Shown piece after piece: positions 22,664-33,717 of a DNA stretch of 64,000 nucleotides. This stretch comes from Plectosphaerella cucumerina. Lineage: Eukaryota; Ascomycota; Sordariomycetes; Glomerellales; Plectosphaerellaceae. A program made the translations under genes and the position numbers. The first letter of the stretch is position 1, and each line of letters begins with the position of its first letter. The notes under the pieces are model-generated. The model was not told the DNA's origin and made no database searches. It saw only the letters and a program-made list of their open reading frames with translations. The DNA lies in contig JAGPXD010000001.1 of NCBI GenBank assembly GCA_020746995.1, positions 2,170,001-2,234,000 of the forward strand, given 5' to 3'.

Positions 22664-23569
22664 ATGGTCTTCAACACACTCCGCGGCTTGTGCAACTCCG
22701 TTGCAGAAAGCCTGCAACAACAACGCCTCCAGCAGCAGCAATATCAGCAGCAACTCTCTCACCAACAACAGCACTACATCAACCAACAAGCATCCCCTCC
22801 CAACCTGCCCCCCTCCTGGGGCCTTCTCATCCAACCCGACAAGACCACCCCCTCGCCCCTCTTCTCGCAACTCCTCGACGCCCTATTCGACCTCTCCCTA
22901 GCCGCAGACACCCGCATCACCGCCGACGTACTCACTCCAACCTGCCTCGCTGCCATCTACGAGGAGCTCGGCTACCCCGAGGCAGATAACCTCCCCCTCC
23001 TCCTGTTGCGCCGCGCCCAGCAAGCCGGTGACGCTCGTCCCCACGACCGCGTCAACGCCGGCATGCGTCTCGCCTGGCGCCTCTTCAACCTCGAGCACAC
23101 CGATGCCTCCTCCGCCCCTGGCGTCCCAGGCCTCACTCGCGCCGGCTTCCGCGCCTTGATGGTCCGCGACGCACTCATCTGTCCACCCGGCCAAGCCGCC
23201 GCACACTCTGCCCTTCTAGCCCGACGCAGCGCAGAGCTCTCATCCCGCGGTGCGGTGTTTCCCCCGCGTCCCATCGGCGCAGGGTCGTTCATGCCGCCTG
23301 GAGTGCCCATTTCAGGTGACGCCAGGACGCAGTCGATGTATCGCGAGCAGCAGGCGCAGTGGGTGGCTGAGTACACGAAGATGTACGGGGTGCCGGGCCC
23401 GGAGCAGGTACAGCAGCAGATGGCCGACTCGGCTGAGGGGTGGGCGATGGCGAGACAGATGCAAATGTTTAAGCATAATATGACCATGGACGCGCTTACT
23501 CCAGGGTATAGGATTCCTGATGGCAGTGGGGGGTATACGTACCATTATACCGGGGGGTTGAACTGGTAG
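22664..23569 (+). CDS. DUF7514-like protein of unknown function
   Basis: Intronless, 301 residues from the ATG at 22664. An in-frame ATG at 22433 exists but would put the TATA box inside the coding region. Residues about 15-45 are a glutamine-rich tract (QQQRLQQQQYQQQL). Next comes a compact block, WGLLIQPDKTTPSPLFSQLL through TPTCLAAIYEELGYPEADN, resembling the fungal DUF7514 domain (W-G-x-L-F-x-x-x-G, then a start-of-plate helix and I-x-x-x-Y-x-x-L). The domain name rests on memory of its pattern and is not certain. The C terminus is M/Q-rich and ends in a GGYTYHYTGGLNW motif. No signal peptide or transmembrane helix. Role unknown; proteins of this type are common in filamentous ascomycetes and expanded in some. 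Confidence 0.75.
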   Translation: MVFNTLRGLCNSVAESLQQQRLQQQQYQQQLSHQQQHYINQQASPPNLPPSWGLLIQPDKTTPSPLFSQLLDALFDLSLAADTRITADVLTPTCLAAIYEELGYPEADNLPLLLLRRAQQAGDARPHDRVNAGMRLAWRLFNLEHTDASSAPGVPGLTRAGFRALMVRDALICPPGQAAAHSALLARRSAELSSRGAVFPPRPIGAGSFMPPGVPISGDARTQSMYREQQAQWVAEYTKMYGVPGPEQVQQQMADSAEGWAMARQMQMFKHNMTMDALTPGYRIPDGSGGYTYHYTGGLNW

Positions 23570-23974
23570 GCATGGGGGAGAGGCTGTGGGATTGTGAAGG
23601 CACAACGGTCCCTGGGCGTGTCCTCGTTTCTGTCAAGGAGTTGGTTTGGTCTTCGGTCTTGTCAAAGGTTGGAAACCAGAATGATGAATGCCTCTACTTT
23701 TTTTCCCGCCTCGCCGGAGATTCAGAGCGAGCTGAGGTCAAGTACAACAGCCAGAAACCTCAAAAGATGCTCGGCAAACACCATGGCCCGCAGTTCGGAC
23801 CTCACTTGTTCTTCACCCAAACAGCATCACATCGATATCATTTCATATCATGTCCATATCCAGATGGATAGATTACCCCGAATTCGTCATTACCATATGC
23901 CAAACCCACATCCATACCAGCAACGCCGGGCCCACGCCCAAAGATATCATTAATACTACCTCCCCCCTCCATCC
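23570..23974. other. Intergenic, convergent
   Basis: 405 bp between convergent stop codons; no gene seen. Confidence 0.5.
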
Positions 23975-26020
23975 CTACACCAGCTCCCACTTCATAATCC
24001 CCTTGAAGCTCATAGCCACCTTCCCCTTCTTAGACAAGAACTCCCGCGCGGTCAGCCCGCGCCCAGACTTCCCCTGAATGGTGTCAACCATCATAATGCT
24101 GAGGCTCTCCCCCGGCGCCCCCAACTCAATAGCCGGCACATCAGCCCACCACCAGAACCCGTCCGTCTCCATCACGACATAACGCTGGTCGCGCCCGTCT
24201 CGTCCTCCCACCGTCAGGAACAGCAGCGGTGGCTTTCCAAGGCCATGCCGCTCTGAGGTCCAGTGCTCGCATTTCTTCGAGAACTGAAACCGTACCGTGC
24301 GTCCGCTGTACACGGGGATCTGACGCTCGCACGGCTCCACCGTCCGCTCGAGGATACCCTCCTCATATGCACTGGTATACACGGTGGGCGTCTCGCCGTG
24401 GACGCGACCGATGTAGTACTCCTCCCAGGTCGGGATGCTTCCGTCAGCGCGGAAGAAGTACCGCTCGTTCGAGGGAAAGTGCGTTTCGCCAAAGATCTCG
24501 TTGCTGCGCGTGAACTGGTCGGGCTTGAACTGCTTGGTGAAGGACTTTGTCGCGTCCGAGACGCTGCCGGCGCCCCAGCAGGCATCGAGCAGCTTCCACT
24601 CGCCACCGTCGATGCGCACGGCGCTCCAGGCGTGACCATCGGCCTTCTTCGGCGGCGGCCGCTCGCCCTTCTGGAGTGCTGTGTAGCCGTACCCCTTGCC
24701 GTGGCCAGTTACCACGAGGCACTCGAGGCCCGCGCGTTCGGCAATGGCTTTGTAAGTATCGGCGTAGCCTGAGCACACAGCTGCGCCCTTGGCAATGGTC
24801 TCCTCGGCGGTGCGGCCGCGGATGTTGTTACCAAAGAAGGCAGCACAGTCGTATGCGATGTTGTGATGGAACCAGGTGAAGATGGCGCGTGCCTTGTCCG
24901 TGTACGATGTGAACGGCCCGCAGAGAACGTGTGCAAGGTAGCCCACGACATCCTGTTGGGGAAGCGTCTCCCGGGGGTACTGCGCCGCCACTCCGTCCGG
25001 ACCAGAAAAGTCGCGGCATGTGAGGCAGTCATTGACCCGAGGCACAGGAGGCGGGCTGCGAGCTGAAGCGGCCTCGATTTGCGCGATCGAGGGCCGTGAG
25101 CTCACAGGGATAGGCGGCGGGGCATCATCATCATCGGCTTGAGGAACCCGCTGCTGAGGGCGACTAGGCATGGGTGGCGGCCGGACCTCTTCAGGCTCTG
25201 GCCGCTGTCTGGCTTTAACAGCCGGTATCGTTGGGGGCGGGAGTCTCCGCGGCTTCGGCGGCTCGGCAGGCTCCATGACGTGTGTCTGTACTGGCTGGGC
25301 GGGCTGCTTGACCGAGGTGTTGCTCAGCCTCGGCGGCAGGACTGGTCTCTGGGGTGGCTCGATCTGGCGCACGACATGTGCTGAGTGGGTAGCATTATTG
25401 CTGGGCAGGGGCGGCGGCCGTGCGAGAGAGCTGGTGCTGGCCTTTCGGCTCGCGATCTGCTGCTGCTGCGTCTGAGCCTCTCGCTCCCTCTTGGTCGGGG
25501 GCAGCGGGGGCAGGCTGGAGGCGTCAAAGGCCGGTGGGAGCTTGCGGCCGGATCCATCGAGGGAGTGGATGCTGGTGGCTGAGGAGAGGGTGCCGTGACC
25601 GAGAGACAGGGACGAAAGGGTGGAGATCTCGCTGGCGTTGGACCCTCGGCGGACCTCGAGCTGCTGGCCTGACGGCCTCCGCGGAGGAAGAGCGGGTGAT
25701 AGCGTGTTTGTGCGGGTGGGCAACGGTGGGGGAGGCGCCCTGGAGGCCACCTGTGTCGCACTGGGTGTTCGGCTGGGCAGCTCAGGCGGCGGCGCAACTT
25801 GCGAGGGCGTGCGACTGGCAGGGCGAGGAGGGACCGAAGGTGTCGGCGCGCCGACGGGCACTGTCTGGCTTCTGTTCTGGAGGTTCTTATGTCCTGCGGG
25901 GGGCGGTGGCGGCGGGGGCCTCTTCGCCTTCGGCTCCGGGGCCTGAAAGTTCTTCTGCTGGTTGAGGGCGGCGATGCGCTGAGCTAGGGTGGTGAACTGG
26001 GGTTCCTCGACGTCGGCCAT
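23975..26020 (-). CDS. Transglutaminase-domain protein, Cyk3-like
   Basis: Intronless, 681 residues. The first 320 are proline-rich with many P-P-x-P-x-R and PPPPPPP stretches, likely SH3 or profilin ligands. A transglutaminase/protease-like domain follows. Its full Cys-His-Asp triad can be placed: C416 in GAAVCSGYAD, H463 in DGHAWSAVRI and D479 in KLLDACWGAG. Fungal Cyk3 proteins, which act at the actomyosin ring in cytokinesis, share this domain, and some have lost the cysteine; this copy keeps it. No SH3 domain is seen at the N terminus, unlike canonical Cyk3, so orthology is uncertain. After the triad there is a beta-rich C-terminal part (residues 500-681) with a conserved-looking F-x-SKKCEHWTSERHGLG segment. 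Cytosolic or cortical localisation is inferred from the absence of a signal peptide. Confidence 0.85.
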   Translation of the reverse strand: MADVEEPQFTTLAQRIAALNQQKNFQAPEPKAKRPPPPPPPAGHKNLQNRSQTVPVGAPTPSVPPRPASRTPSQVAPPPELPSRTPSATQVASRAPPPPLPTRTNTLSPALPPRRPSGQQLEVRRGSNASEISTLSSLSLGHGTLSSATSIHSLDGSGRKLPPAFDASSLPPLPPTKREREAQTQQQQIASRKASTSSLARPPPLPSNNATHSAHVVRQIEPPQRPVLPPRLSNTSVKQPAQPVQTHVMEPAEPPKPRRLPPPTIPAVKARQRPEPEEVRPPPMPSRPQQRVPQADDDDAPPPIPVSSRPSIAQIEAASARSPPPVPRVNDCLTCRDFSGPDGVAAQYPRETLPQQDVVGYLAHVLCGPFTSYTDKARAIFTWFHHNIAYDCAAFFGNNIRGRTAEETIAKGAAVCSGYADTYKAIAERAGLECLVVTGHGKGYGYTALQKGERPPPKKADGHAWSAVRIDGGEWKLLDACWGAGSVSDATKSFTKQFKPDQFTRSNEIFGETHFPSNERYFFRADGSIPTWEEYYIGRVHGETPTVYTSAYEEGILERTVEPCERQIPVYSGRTVRFQFSKKCEHWTSERHGLGKPPLLFLTVGGRDGRDQRYVVMETDGFWWWADVPAIELGAPGESLSIMMVDTIQGKSGRGLTAREFLSKKGKVAMSFKGIMKWELV

Positions 26021-27299
26021 GGCGGGCGACTGGTGTTGAAGGTTGGAGGGTTTGTTCGTTCGTCGAGCTGTGAGTCAAAGAGATCAAATTGTAGGTTGTT
26101 GGCGGGGTTGGATTGAGGCAGGCTGCAGATCAGGCAGGCATGTGCCAAGACGGAACCGTTCAGGTTTACGAGGTGCCTCTTCGAGCCAAGCCTATTGCGC
26201 CGGTTCGCGATAGAGGTTTGGATATCAATGCTGGTTTTATTGATGCTTGGTTCTCGGAAAAGACTGTCGGGAGAGGATTGGTATCGAGGAGGATATGTTG
26301 GTGCTCGAGTTGACTCGATACGAAAGCTGGTCGTACAGGTAGGTTGGTCGGTAAATGGAGGAGGAGATGGCCCCACGAAGGATTCGAGCTGAGGGGCTGA
26401 GCCCTGCTGCTGTGGTTGATCGAGGAAGGAACGAGTTGGCGGGGAACAAGGCTGAGTACTGCGCCAGAAGCCTTCTAAACTGAGAGGATCGTTGGGTCGT
26501 TGGAAACAGGTCGGTCGAGTCGAGGGTGACCTTGGATGGAAGATGCAGTGTTTGAAGGTGGGATGGAGGTGCAGGTGGATGTTGGGCATTGGATTGCGCG
26601 GACAACCCCCGGCCCCCAGCCTTAAAAAGATGCTGAACCCACTGACAGGACAGGGCAGGTACCTGCACTAACACGGGGCCCCCGTCCAAGTCTCAGCCCA
26701 GCTGCCCCCAGTGGACCGAATCAGCGGGGGGTTCGTGGGGCGCGGTTGCGCGGCGTCCTGCCCGAGTCGCCCCACGGTGCCCCTTGTCGAGCGCCATAGC
26801 GCGCCACGCTAGGAGGCAGGTTACGTGCGCTAAGAGCCGGACGGCAGAAGGAGCGACCAGGCCCCTCTTGGCATCGCCTCGTCCCCAAATAGCAGCAAGC
26901 ACAGCAAAGCACAGCACAGCAAAGCAACGGCCGGCCGGCAGTTCGTTCATTCAGGGGTCAAACTCCCAGCATCCATCACCGCCATCACCTCCTCATCGTG
27001 AACCGACATCCCCGGCATGTGTAACCTCGTCATCAGCAAATTGTCATTGGCCGCTCCCTAGCAAACAAGTATCATATCGTCGCACATGAGATGAGTCTGG
27101 AATCCCCCACCGCTGAGAAAGATTGTGCTCTCGCCCTCATCCGTCCCTGGCCAGGCCCGGCCGTAAACGCCATGTCCGGTGTCATTATATCGTCCCTGGT
27201 CGTCCCACCATCCTTGGGTATTCGAACCGTAAACTCCTTGACCGGCACAGCAGAGAAGATGGGCCGCGTCACACAGCCCTCATCCCCCATGCTGCCCGC
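26021..27299. other. Intergenic, no gene seen
   Basis: About 1.3 kb, the promoter side of the transglutaminase gene and the 3' side of the F-box gene. A 12-base direct repeat (CACAGCAAAGCA) occurs at 26900-26911 and 26915-26926. Frames here do not look coding. Confidence 0.5.
26900..26926. repeat. Short direct repeat, 12-base unit twice
   Basis: CACAGCAAAGCA at 26900-26911 and again at 26915-26926, period 15. Probably simple-sequence drift; no function suggested. Confidence 0.7.
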
Positions 27300-30200
27300 T
27301 CACAGCTGCCCCGCCATCATCTCCTTCTTGAACATCCGCACCCCCCACACATCGTAAAACCGGATATTCTCGATCGTCTCCAGCCTCGACTCGACCTCGT
27401 CGTCCTCGCTGTCCGACGCCAGCTCGTCAACCAGCTTCTGCTGCAGCTGCATCGACGGGTATCCCGCTTCCATCCAGATGGGGTTGGTGCCGCCCACACC
27501 CGCGGCGGCCGTCGCCTTGTCCTTCTTCTTCTTTTCCTTTTCCTTCTGCTTCTCCTTCTGATCCTTTCGCCCCTCCTTATCCTTGTTGCGGACGATGCGC
27601 ACCACCGAGTCGTCGTCGATGGCAAGCCACTCGAGCTTGAGATGAGGGTGATGCGACACCGCATCGACGAGGAACCGCCGTGTCTCGCGCATCACCCATG
27701 GGCATGTGTCGTTGCTGCGGAAGTGTGGGATGTGCAGCGCTCGGAGCTTAACCAGCTGCGGCACGTTCTGCATCAGAGTGTGCTGTGATTGTGTTAGATG
27801 ACCATGATTCACCAGTTGATAGGAAACTCACCATGCTGCGGATATTGAGCGACACCGCCAGCTCCTCCAGCCTCGCGCCCCGGTTGCACAGCAGAAATAC
27901 CGTCTTCTCGTCCGCGTCCCACGCCGTGTCAGCGTCATTCTTGATCACCAGCCGCCGCAGTGTCGTCAAGTGCTTCTTGAGCACCGCCCGCCGGATATCC
28001 TGCATGGTCGTGCCCGCCTTGGGCGCGAAGCTCTCGGGCTTGTACGATTCGGACCGCTCCAGCATGTACAGCTCGTCCACCCGGTTAAGCTGCTTGACGC
28101 ACGCAAGGAACACCTTGGACGCGTGGTCTGTGAAGATCTTACGCAGCGGCAGTACGCTCTTGCGGTTCTCCCGCGCCAGCATCGCCCAGATGCCCGTTTG
28201 GCTGCCCACGTTGAGCAGCGTCAGCTTGTGCAAGGCCTGAAGGTCGACAGCGTCGCGGAGTGTCGATGCCTTGAGCGGCATCAGGTAGACGCTGAACGAC
28301 CGCAGCGGGATCCCTCGCGTCGATTTGATGTAGTCAGAGATGCGGGCGAACTCGCGCTCCTCTTCCGTGGTGTCGACCCCCGCCTGCTTGGCCGCGTCCT
28401 GGATCTCGCGCCGCACAATCTCCAGCTCCTCCTGGTTGCTCCGAATCCACAGTCCGTACTCGGCCACCTTCTTCTCCAGGTTGGCAATGTCCGACGCCAG
28501 GCCGCCGTTGTCATGCATAGTGACAAGTTCGTTCTGGAGATCGGTCGCCTGATCCTTCAATTTCTGCAGCTGAGCCACAACCTTGCTGAAGTTCTCCTTC
28601 TGCACTTCCAGCGTCAGCGATGCGCGAATCACCGCCGCAGAGGGCACCTGATCCTTCTCCCTCGTCTTCTCCGCCGGCTTCTCTGCTGCCTCTGGGAGCG
28701 TCGGCTGCTCCGTCGCCTCATCGCTGTCCTCTGTCGTGATGGGAGCCTCAATGTCGATGTCATCCGGGGACGATACCTTGTCCGACGTCTGGAATGTTGT
28801 CTTTGTCGTCTCCTTAGCCTCAGTCGCATCCTTTGTCTCGGTCTTGACCTTCTCCTCGGTCGTCGGCTCGGCTTCCGTCTTGTTTGCGGGTCCAGCAGTC
28901 GGCGCAGCAGGCGCTTCCATAGCCTCGATGTACTTCTTTGCAGCTTTGTGGATGGAAGAAAGAATCTCTTGTTTTGTCGCAGGATCCAGGTCCAACCCTT
29001 CCTCAGTCTCTAGCGCCAGTCTGTCCGACACCTCCTTGAGGCGGTCCATGAACAGCTGGGCGGGCAGCGAAGGCTCGCCGGCCGCTGGTACCGTCGTCTC
29101 GGACACAACTGTCTTTTCCTTCTCCGGTGCAAGGCTTTGAGGCTCCTTCTTGACCAGGTAGTGCTCAAGGTCGAAGATGCGCCCGAGAACGGCTTCCTGG
29201 GCCTTTCGCTCCTGTTGTGCGCGGAACGCGACCACTGAAGGCGCAGCGTCGTCCCACGACGAGCTGGGGGCAGGCAGAGGGACGACCTGGAAATCGTCAT
29301 CGGGATCATCGTCATCGTCGTCAAGGTCCCTGGCCCTGGGTTTCCGCGCCTGCGTGGCCAGGCGTGAAGAGAAAGATAGCTTGAGCTTGTTCAAAGTGAG
29401 TGACGAGTTCCGAATGCAGGCTTTGATTTCGGTGACGAGCTCGAGGCTGTCAATATCCAGGATGGAAAGGGTCTTGAGCTTCTTGAAGCCGGAGATGGTC
29501 GGGGGATCGATGTCGATGGTCGTCTTGCGCCTATTCTTGGGGGCGACGGCCTTTGGTGACGGCAAGCTCGCGGGAGTGCCGTAGGGGAGGAAGCCGGAGC
29601 TGACGGAAGACGTAGAAAGCGTCGCATCAGCGCCTGAGTGCCAGTAGCTGGCGGTGGGCGCCGTATGGGCGATCGAAGGAGCTGGGCTGTATGGCAGGGG
29701 TGGTGGGACCTCAAACAGCGAAGGGCCGGCCTGCAGACGCAGGTGTAGGTGTCGGAGGGAGGGCATCTGGTGCAGGGCCCTGTAGACCTGGCGGCTGAGC
29801 TCGACGCGAATGTTCCAGTGGAAGGTTTCGAGCGAGGTCGCCCTGCGCAAGGTCAGAAGCAGCAGTGTGTTCATGAACTTGCCGCAGCTGAGCGAGTAGA
29901 GGTAGGGCTTGTATGCGTTCTCGGCCTTGCCGCCGACGCTGAGGGTGTCAAGGAGCAGCTCGCGCATGTGCTGTGCATAGTCGTATTCACCGGTGACGAA
30001 CGTCTCGAGCCCGCCGGCGAGGCTGTCGATGGGGGAGTCGAAGGCGGGGTCATCGTCGTCGGGAAAGACGATGTGGAAGTGACGGTAAAGCTGGGCGGCA
30101 GCGAGGTCTCGGAAGTGGCTGGACACGAGGGCCAGGCAGATGAGGTCGCTTTGGGAGCACTGCGAAACAGAAGATGTCAGCATGGGCTAGCATGTCATGG

Positions 30201-30338
30201 CAGGCGCCTTCTCTCGCTCACATGTCCGACAATCTGGTGCTGTGTTTCGACAGGCAGGTCCAGAAATGACTTTGCTGTGGTCGTGTTCGGCGACGGCTCA
30301 GTAGCCTCGCCCTGAGGCTTGGGCTCGGCCACGTCCAT
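27300..30338 (-). CDS. Large F-box protein with charged central region
   Basis: Three exons (30338-30222, 30159-27832, 27782-27300; introns 62 and 49 nt, all phase 0) encode 975 residues. The F-box is split by the first intron: FLDLPVETQHQIVGH in exon 1 joins CSQSDLICLALVSSHFRDLA in exon 2. This intron is required, since exon 2 alone lacks the leading L-P. After it come leucine-rich segments (FHWNIRVELSRQVYRAL, LRHLHLRLQ, LKTLSILDIDSLELVTEI) that suggest divergent LRRs. A long acidic/Glu-Lys-Thr-rich and coiled-coil insertion follows (about residues 300-630), then more LRR-like strands and a Lys/Glu-rich KEKQKEKEKKKKDK stretch before the C terminus. By family, it would recruit substrates to an SCF ubiquitin ligase through Skp1. 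The substrate is unknown. The final exon ends in VWGVRMFKKEMMAGQL. Confidence 0.85.
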
Positions 30339-31498
30339 TGCGACAACGCTTCGCGGCGCGGGAGGTGGTGGTTTCGTTTCCGGTCAATCCACGTTTGGAA
30401 GTACGGTGGTTTGATGGTTCAGGCCAGGCGGTTGGTGCGGGGAGGAAGAGGAGGAACAAGGCTGTGGCCTGTAGGTTTGATCGACCGGTAACTTGAAGGA
30501 GGAGAAGGCGCAATTTAGGTTGTAGCAGTTAATGATGACAGGGCACTGCGGAGCATCCCTGCGGACTTGTTGAAAGCGGGCATGAAAGCAGCTGCTTGCG
30601 TGGTGGACGGCGGGAGTGAGAAGAAGGGAAACGGGCGACAGCGGGAAAGAAAGGCAACCACTCGGATTTGGATTTAGTTGGCACCTGTCCGGGCATGCAC
30701 CTCAGTCACGGCCGCCTGAGGATGTAACCTTCACTGCAGTGGCTGTCCGGGAACGCCTGGAACTTGCCCGACACCCGAAGCGACCACAGGGCAGCTGCAC
30801 CTCCCGCAGTCGGAGATGTCACTTAGGCTGTCCACGACCGTTGGTTGGCTGACAGCGCCACAGCCAGCCCAGGCGGATTCCATCAGAAAGGGAAGAAGGG
30901 TCCAGGGCGAGGACAAACAACATCTGCGCTGGATTTTTCCATGCAGCCAAGGACACAGCCAGGTCGCATCCCTCTCGTCCTGTTATAGACCATCAAACAA
31001 AGACATAGAACCAAAGCCAGGAAACCCCCACGCTGTCACCGGTTCCCTTCCCCTCCTCCACAACAGCACGGGCAACAGGGTAGCTGCTCCAGGCCTTTCC
31101 CCCTGGAGGCTAACGCCGGGGCGAGCATTCCGGGGTACCTTGCAGCGATAAGATAAAAACAGAGCTCAGGTGGATCAGACCCGCCAGCCAAGGCACCATC
31201 AAACACCTCCACCCCAGATATTGGACATGCATACAGTATTCTACATGTACATGATTCCCGGCCTCATAATCCATCATATTGAGACCTTGAGGAGAGACTC
31301 TGGAACTATGATACAGCCAACTTTGGCTGTCTTGAGTAAGTCTTAGACTTCCACCTCTACTTCGCATAGGTCATACACATTGAACATCCAAAGACTAGGC
31401 CCCATCCATCTGGCCATACATCTCATGTTTTGCATCTTATGTCTTATGTCTTGATCTTGATCTTCGTCTTGTTCCAACAATACTATACAGCATGCCCT
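30339..31498. other. Intergenic, no gene seen
   Basis: About 1.2 kb between the F-box gene's start and the 3' end of MDV1. Frames are short and not protein-like. Confidence 0.5.
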
Positions 31499-33717
31499 CT
31501 AGCATGTCCACACGCCGATGATACCATCCTGCCGACCCTCCACCAGGTACCCGTCGCGGACACGCACCCGCTCGACAATGGCCGGCGTCTTGTTCTCCTC
31601 GGCCTGCGCGATGCCCGCGCCGCAGTCCCACTGCCGTCCCTCCAGCTTATCGTACACCTTGACCACATCCTCACCAGCCGCACACACGATGCGTCGCGAG
31701 TCAAACATCATGCTCGTGACGGGGCTGTCGTAGGCGTACGCGTCCGAGATGGATCCCGTGCGCAGGTCCCATATCTAGTAGAATCAAAAGTCAGCTTTGC
31801 TCTTCCGTCATAGTGTGGTAGTGGCAAACTCACCCTCACGCTCCTGTCTATACTGCCCGTCACGAGGTGGACGTCGTCAAACTGTAGACATGTGACGGCC
31901 CCAGTGTGTCCGACCAGACTGCGGTGGACCTGCCCGCTGCGCAAATCCCACAGCCGGACCATGCCATCCGCCGTGCCGCATGCGAGCGCAGACTCAAACA
32001 CCTGCAGCGCGCCCACAAAGTCGGCCGCCGACGCCGCCTGGCGTCCCGTCTGCCGCCACGAGCTGTCGCTGCCAAGGTTGGCCGATGCCTGCGCCGCCGC
32101 CCACATGACGTCAAGCGTCTGGATGCACCGTCCCTTCTCGAGATCCCAGTGCCGGATTGTCTTGTCGGCCGAGCCCGACACCAACACATCGTTGCTGAAG
32201 TGCAGCGCCGTAATCTCGTCCACGTGCGACTGCAGAGTGAACAGATGGCAATCGGCCATGCTGCCGGCCGGCGGCTCGACAAAGTGGTCGTCGGCGTTCT
32301 CGAAAGCGATAGCATCCTCTTCATCGTCGTCGTGGTTGCCGTGCGGGTCGTAGTGCGCCTTGCTGAGGTCCCACAGCCGGATCGTCGCGTCTCTCGAGCC
32401 CGTCGCCAGGATGTTGTCGTTGACCTGCAGTGCCCGCACCGACGCCGTGTGGCCCTCGAGCGCACCCATGCACCGCCCAGCGTTGAGGTCCCACACCTTG
32501 ACCGTGTCGTCCATGGCCGAGCTGACGAGCGTGCCGAAGGGAGCGTCAAAGTCGAGGGCCGTAATCGTGTCCTTGTGTGCCCGCAGCTCGCGGATCACAC
32601 TGCCGGCTTCGAAGTGCTCATGCAGGATAGGCATCGATTTTCTCCGGATGCTCCGCGGCTTTTTCGGCTTGGATGGCGAACCCTGCGCCGGAATCTTGTC
32701 GTAGACCGACTGTGACATGAAGCCATCATCACCCTGGTCGCCGATGATGAGGTCGTCATCGTCCGTCTTGGTCGGGGTGTGCATAGCGAGCGATTCTGCC
32801 TCGTCGACGAGCTCCTGGGCCTCCTCAAGGCGGGCCTCGACGTCCACGACTGGAAAATATCAGCATTCAAGCTCCTCCAAGTATACCCGCGCAACTCACT
32901 GTCATGCTCGAGTAGCGCCTCCTCCTGTTCCAGGCCGGCCAGTCGCTCGAGGATGATGCGCCGCATGCCCGCCAGGTTAGCGATCTTGGTGTCGATCTCC
33001 CTAATCTCGCAGCTGGCCATGTTCTTCCGCACGCTGAGCATCTCCAGCTCGTGCATCATCGACGACTTTTCCTTCTTCAGCTTGTGCAAGGCCTGGGGGC
33101 TGTCGGGTGTGTGGGTGCCGTCGTCGATGAGCTTGCGTCCTCTAGACACGCGTCTCGTATGTTTCCGGCCCTCTTCCGTCAGGTCGGGGAAGCTGGCCTG
33201 AAAGCCCTGGAAGAGAGAGTAGGTGTTTTCGTCGGCGGGGATGTTGGCGAGCATTTCGTCGGAGACGTAGGTCAGGGCGCGCTGCTGAATCTCTGTCTTG
33301 GACAGCTTGGAGCGGACCATGTCGGTCGGGGTGGTGCGGGCCATGGAGAGCATGCTGCGCTGCATCGTCGGCCGCTTGAGTTGTTTTTGCACCTCGGTCA
33401 TGGCCGACTTGTATTGGGGGGCGTGGTTGCCCTGCTCGGTGAGGGGCGCCATGAGGTGGCTCGCCGTCGTGGTCACCTTGCGCCCGAAGGCCTCGATGCC
33501 CCTGGTCTGAAGGTATTCGAACATGGTCAGCTTCTGTTGTGGTGACCGCAGCTCTGCTGTCGTCTGGAAGGGGGCGGCTGGCTGCCACCGGATGCGATGC
33601 GCGACGACGTCAACACCCGAGGCTAGAGCTCGGGAGCAAACTCACGGACACGAATGACTGCTCGTCCTCCGGGGACGTCTCGTCATAAAACCCATATTGG
33701 TGGTCGGAGTCGGCCAT
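31499..33717 (-). CDS. MDV1: Mitochondrial division protein 1 (WD40, coiled coil)
   Basis: Four exons (33717-33646, 33563-32900, 32849-31834, 31774-31499) encode 675 residues. The N-terminal part contains the Fis1-binding helical region (FEYLQTRGIEAFGRKVTTTA onward). A coiled coil follows at about residues 160-270 (LKKEKSSMMHELEMLSVRK, LERLAGLEQEEALLEHD), used for dimerisation. A short basic block, PKKPRSIRRKS, precedes a C-terminal WD40 propeller of about seven repeats: DTVKVWDL, ATIRLWDL, KTIRHWDL, GMVRLWDL, RSVRIWDL and two degenerate ones. Mdv1 links Fis1 on the outer mitochondrial membrane to the dynamin Dnm1 during fission. The last intron is confirmed because joining AGG to ATA TGG restores SVRIWDL. 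The exon 1 model (24 residues, ATG at 33717) is less certain, but its donor GTGAGT and the downstream acceptor keep phase 0. Confidence 0.9.

Noticed and set aside
27072..27290. Possible extra 3' exon of the F-box gene
   Set aside because: The F-box frame ends naturally at 27300 with a family-like terminus (MFKKEMMAGQL); the GTGAGC there lacks a usable acceptor within normal intron length.
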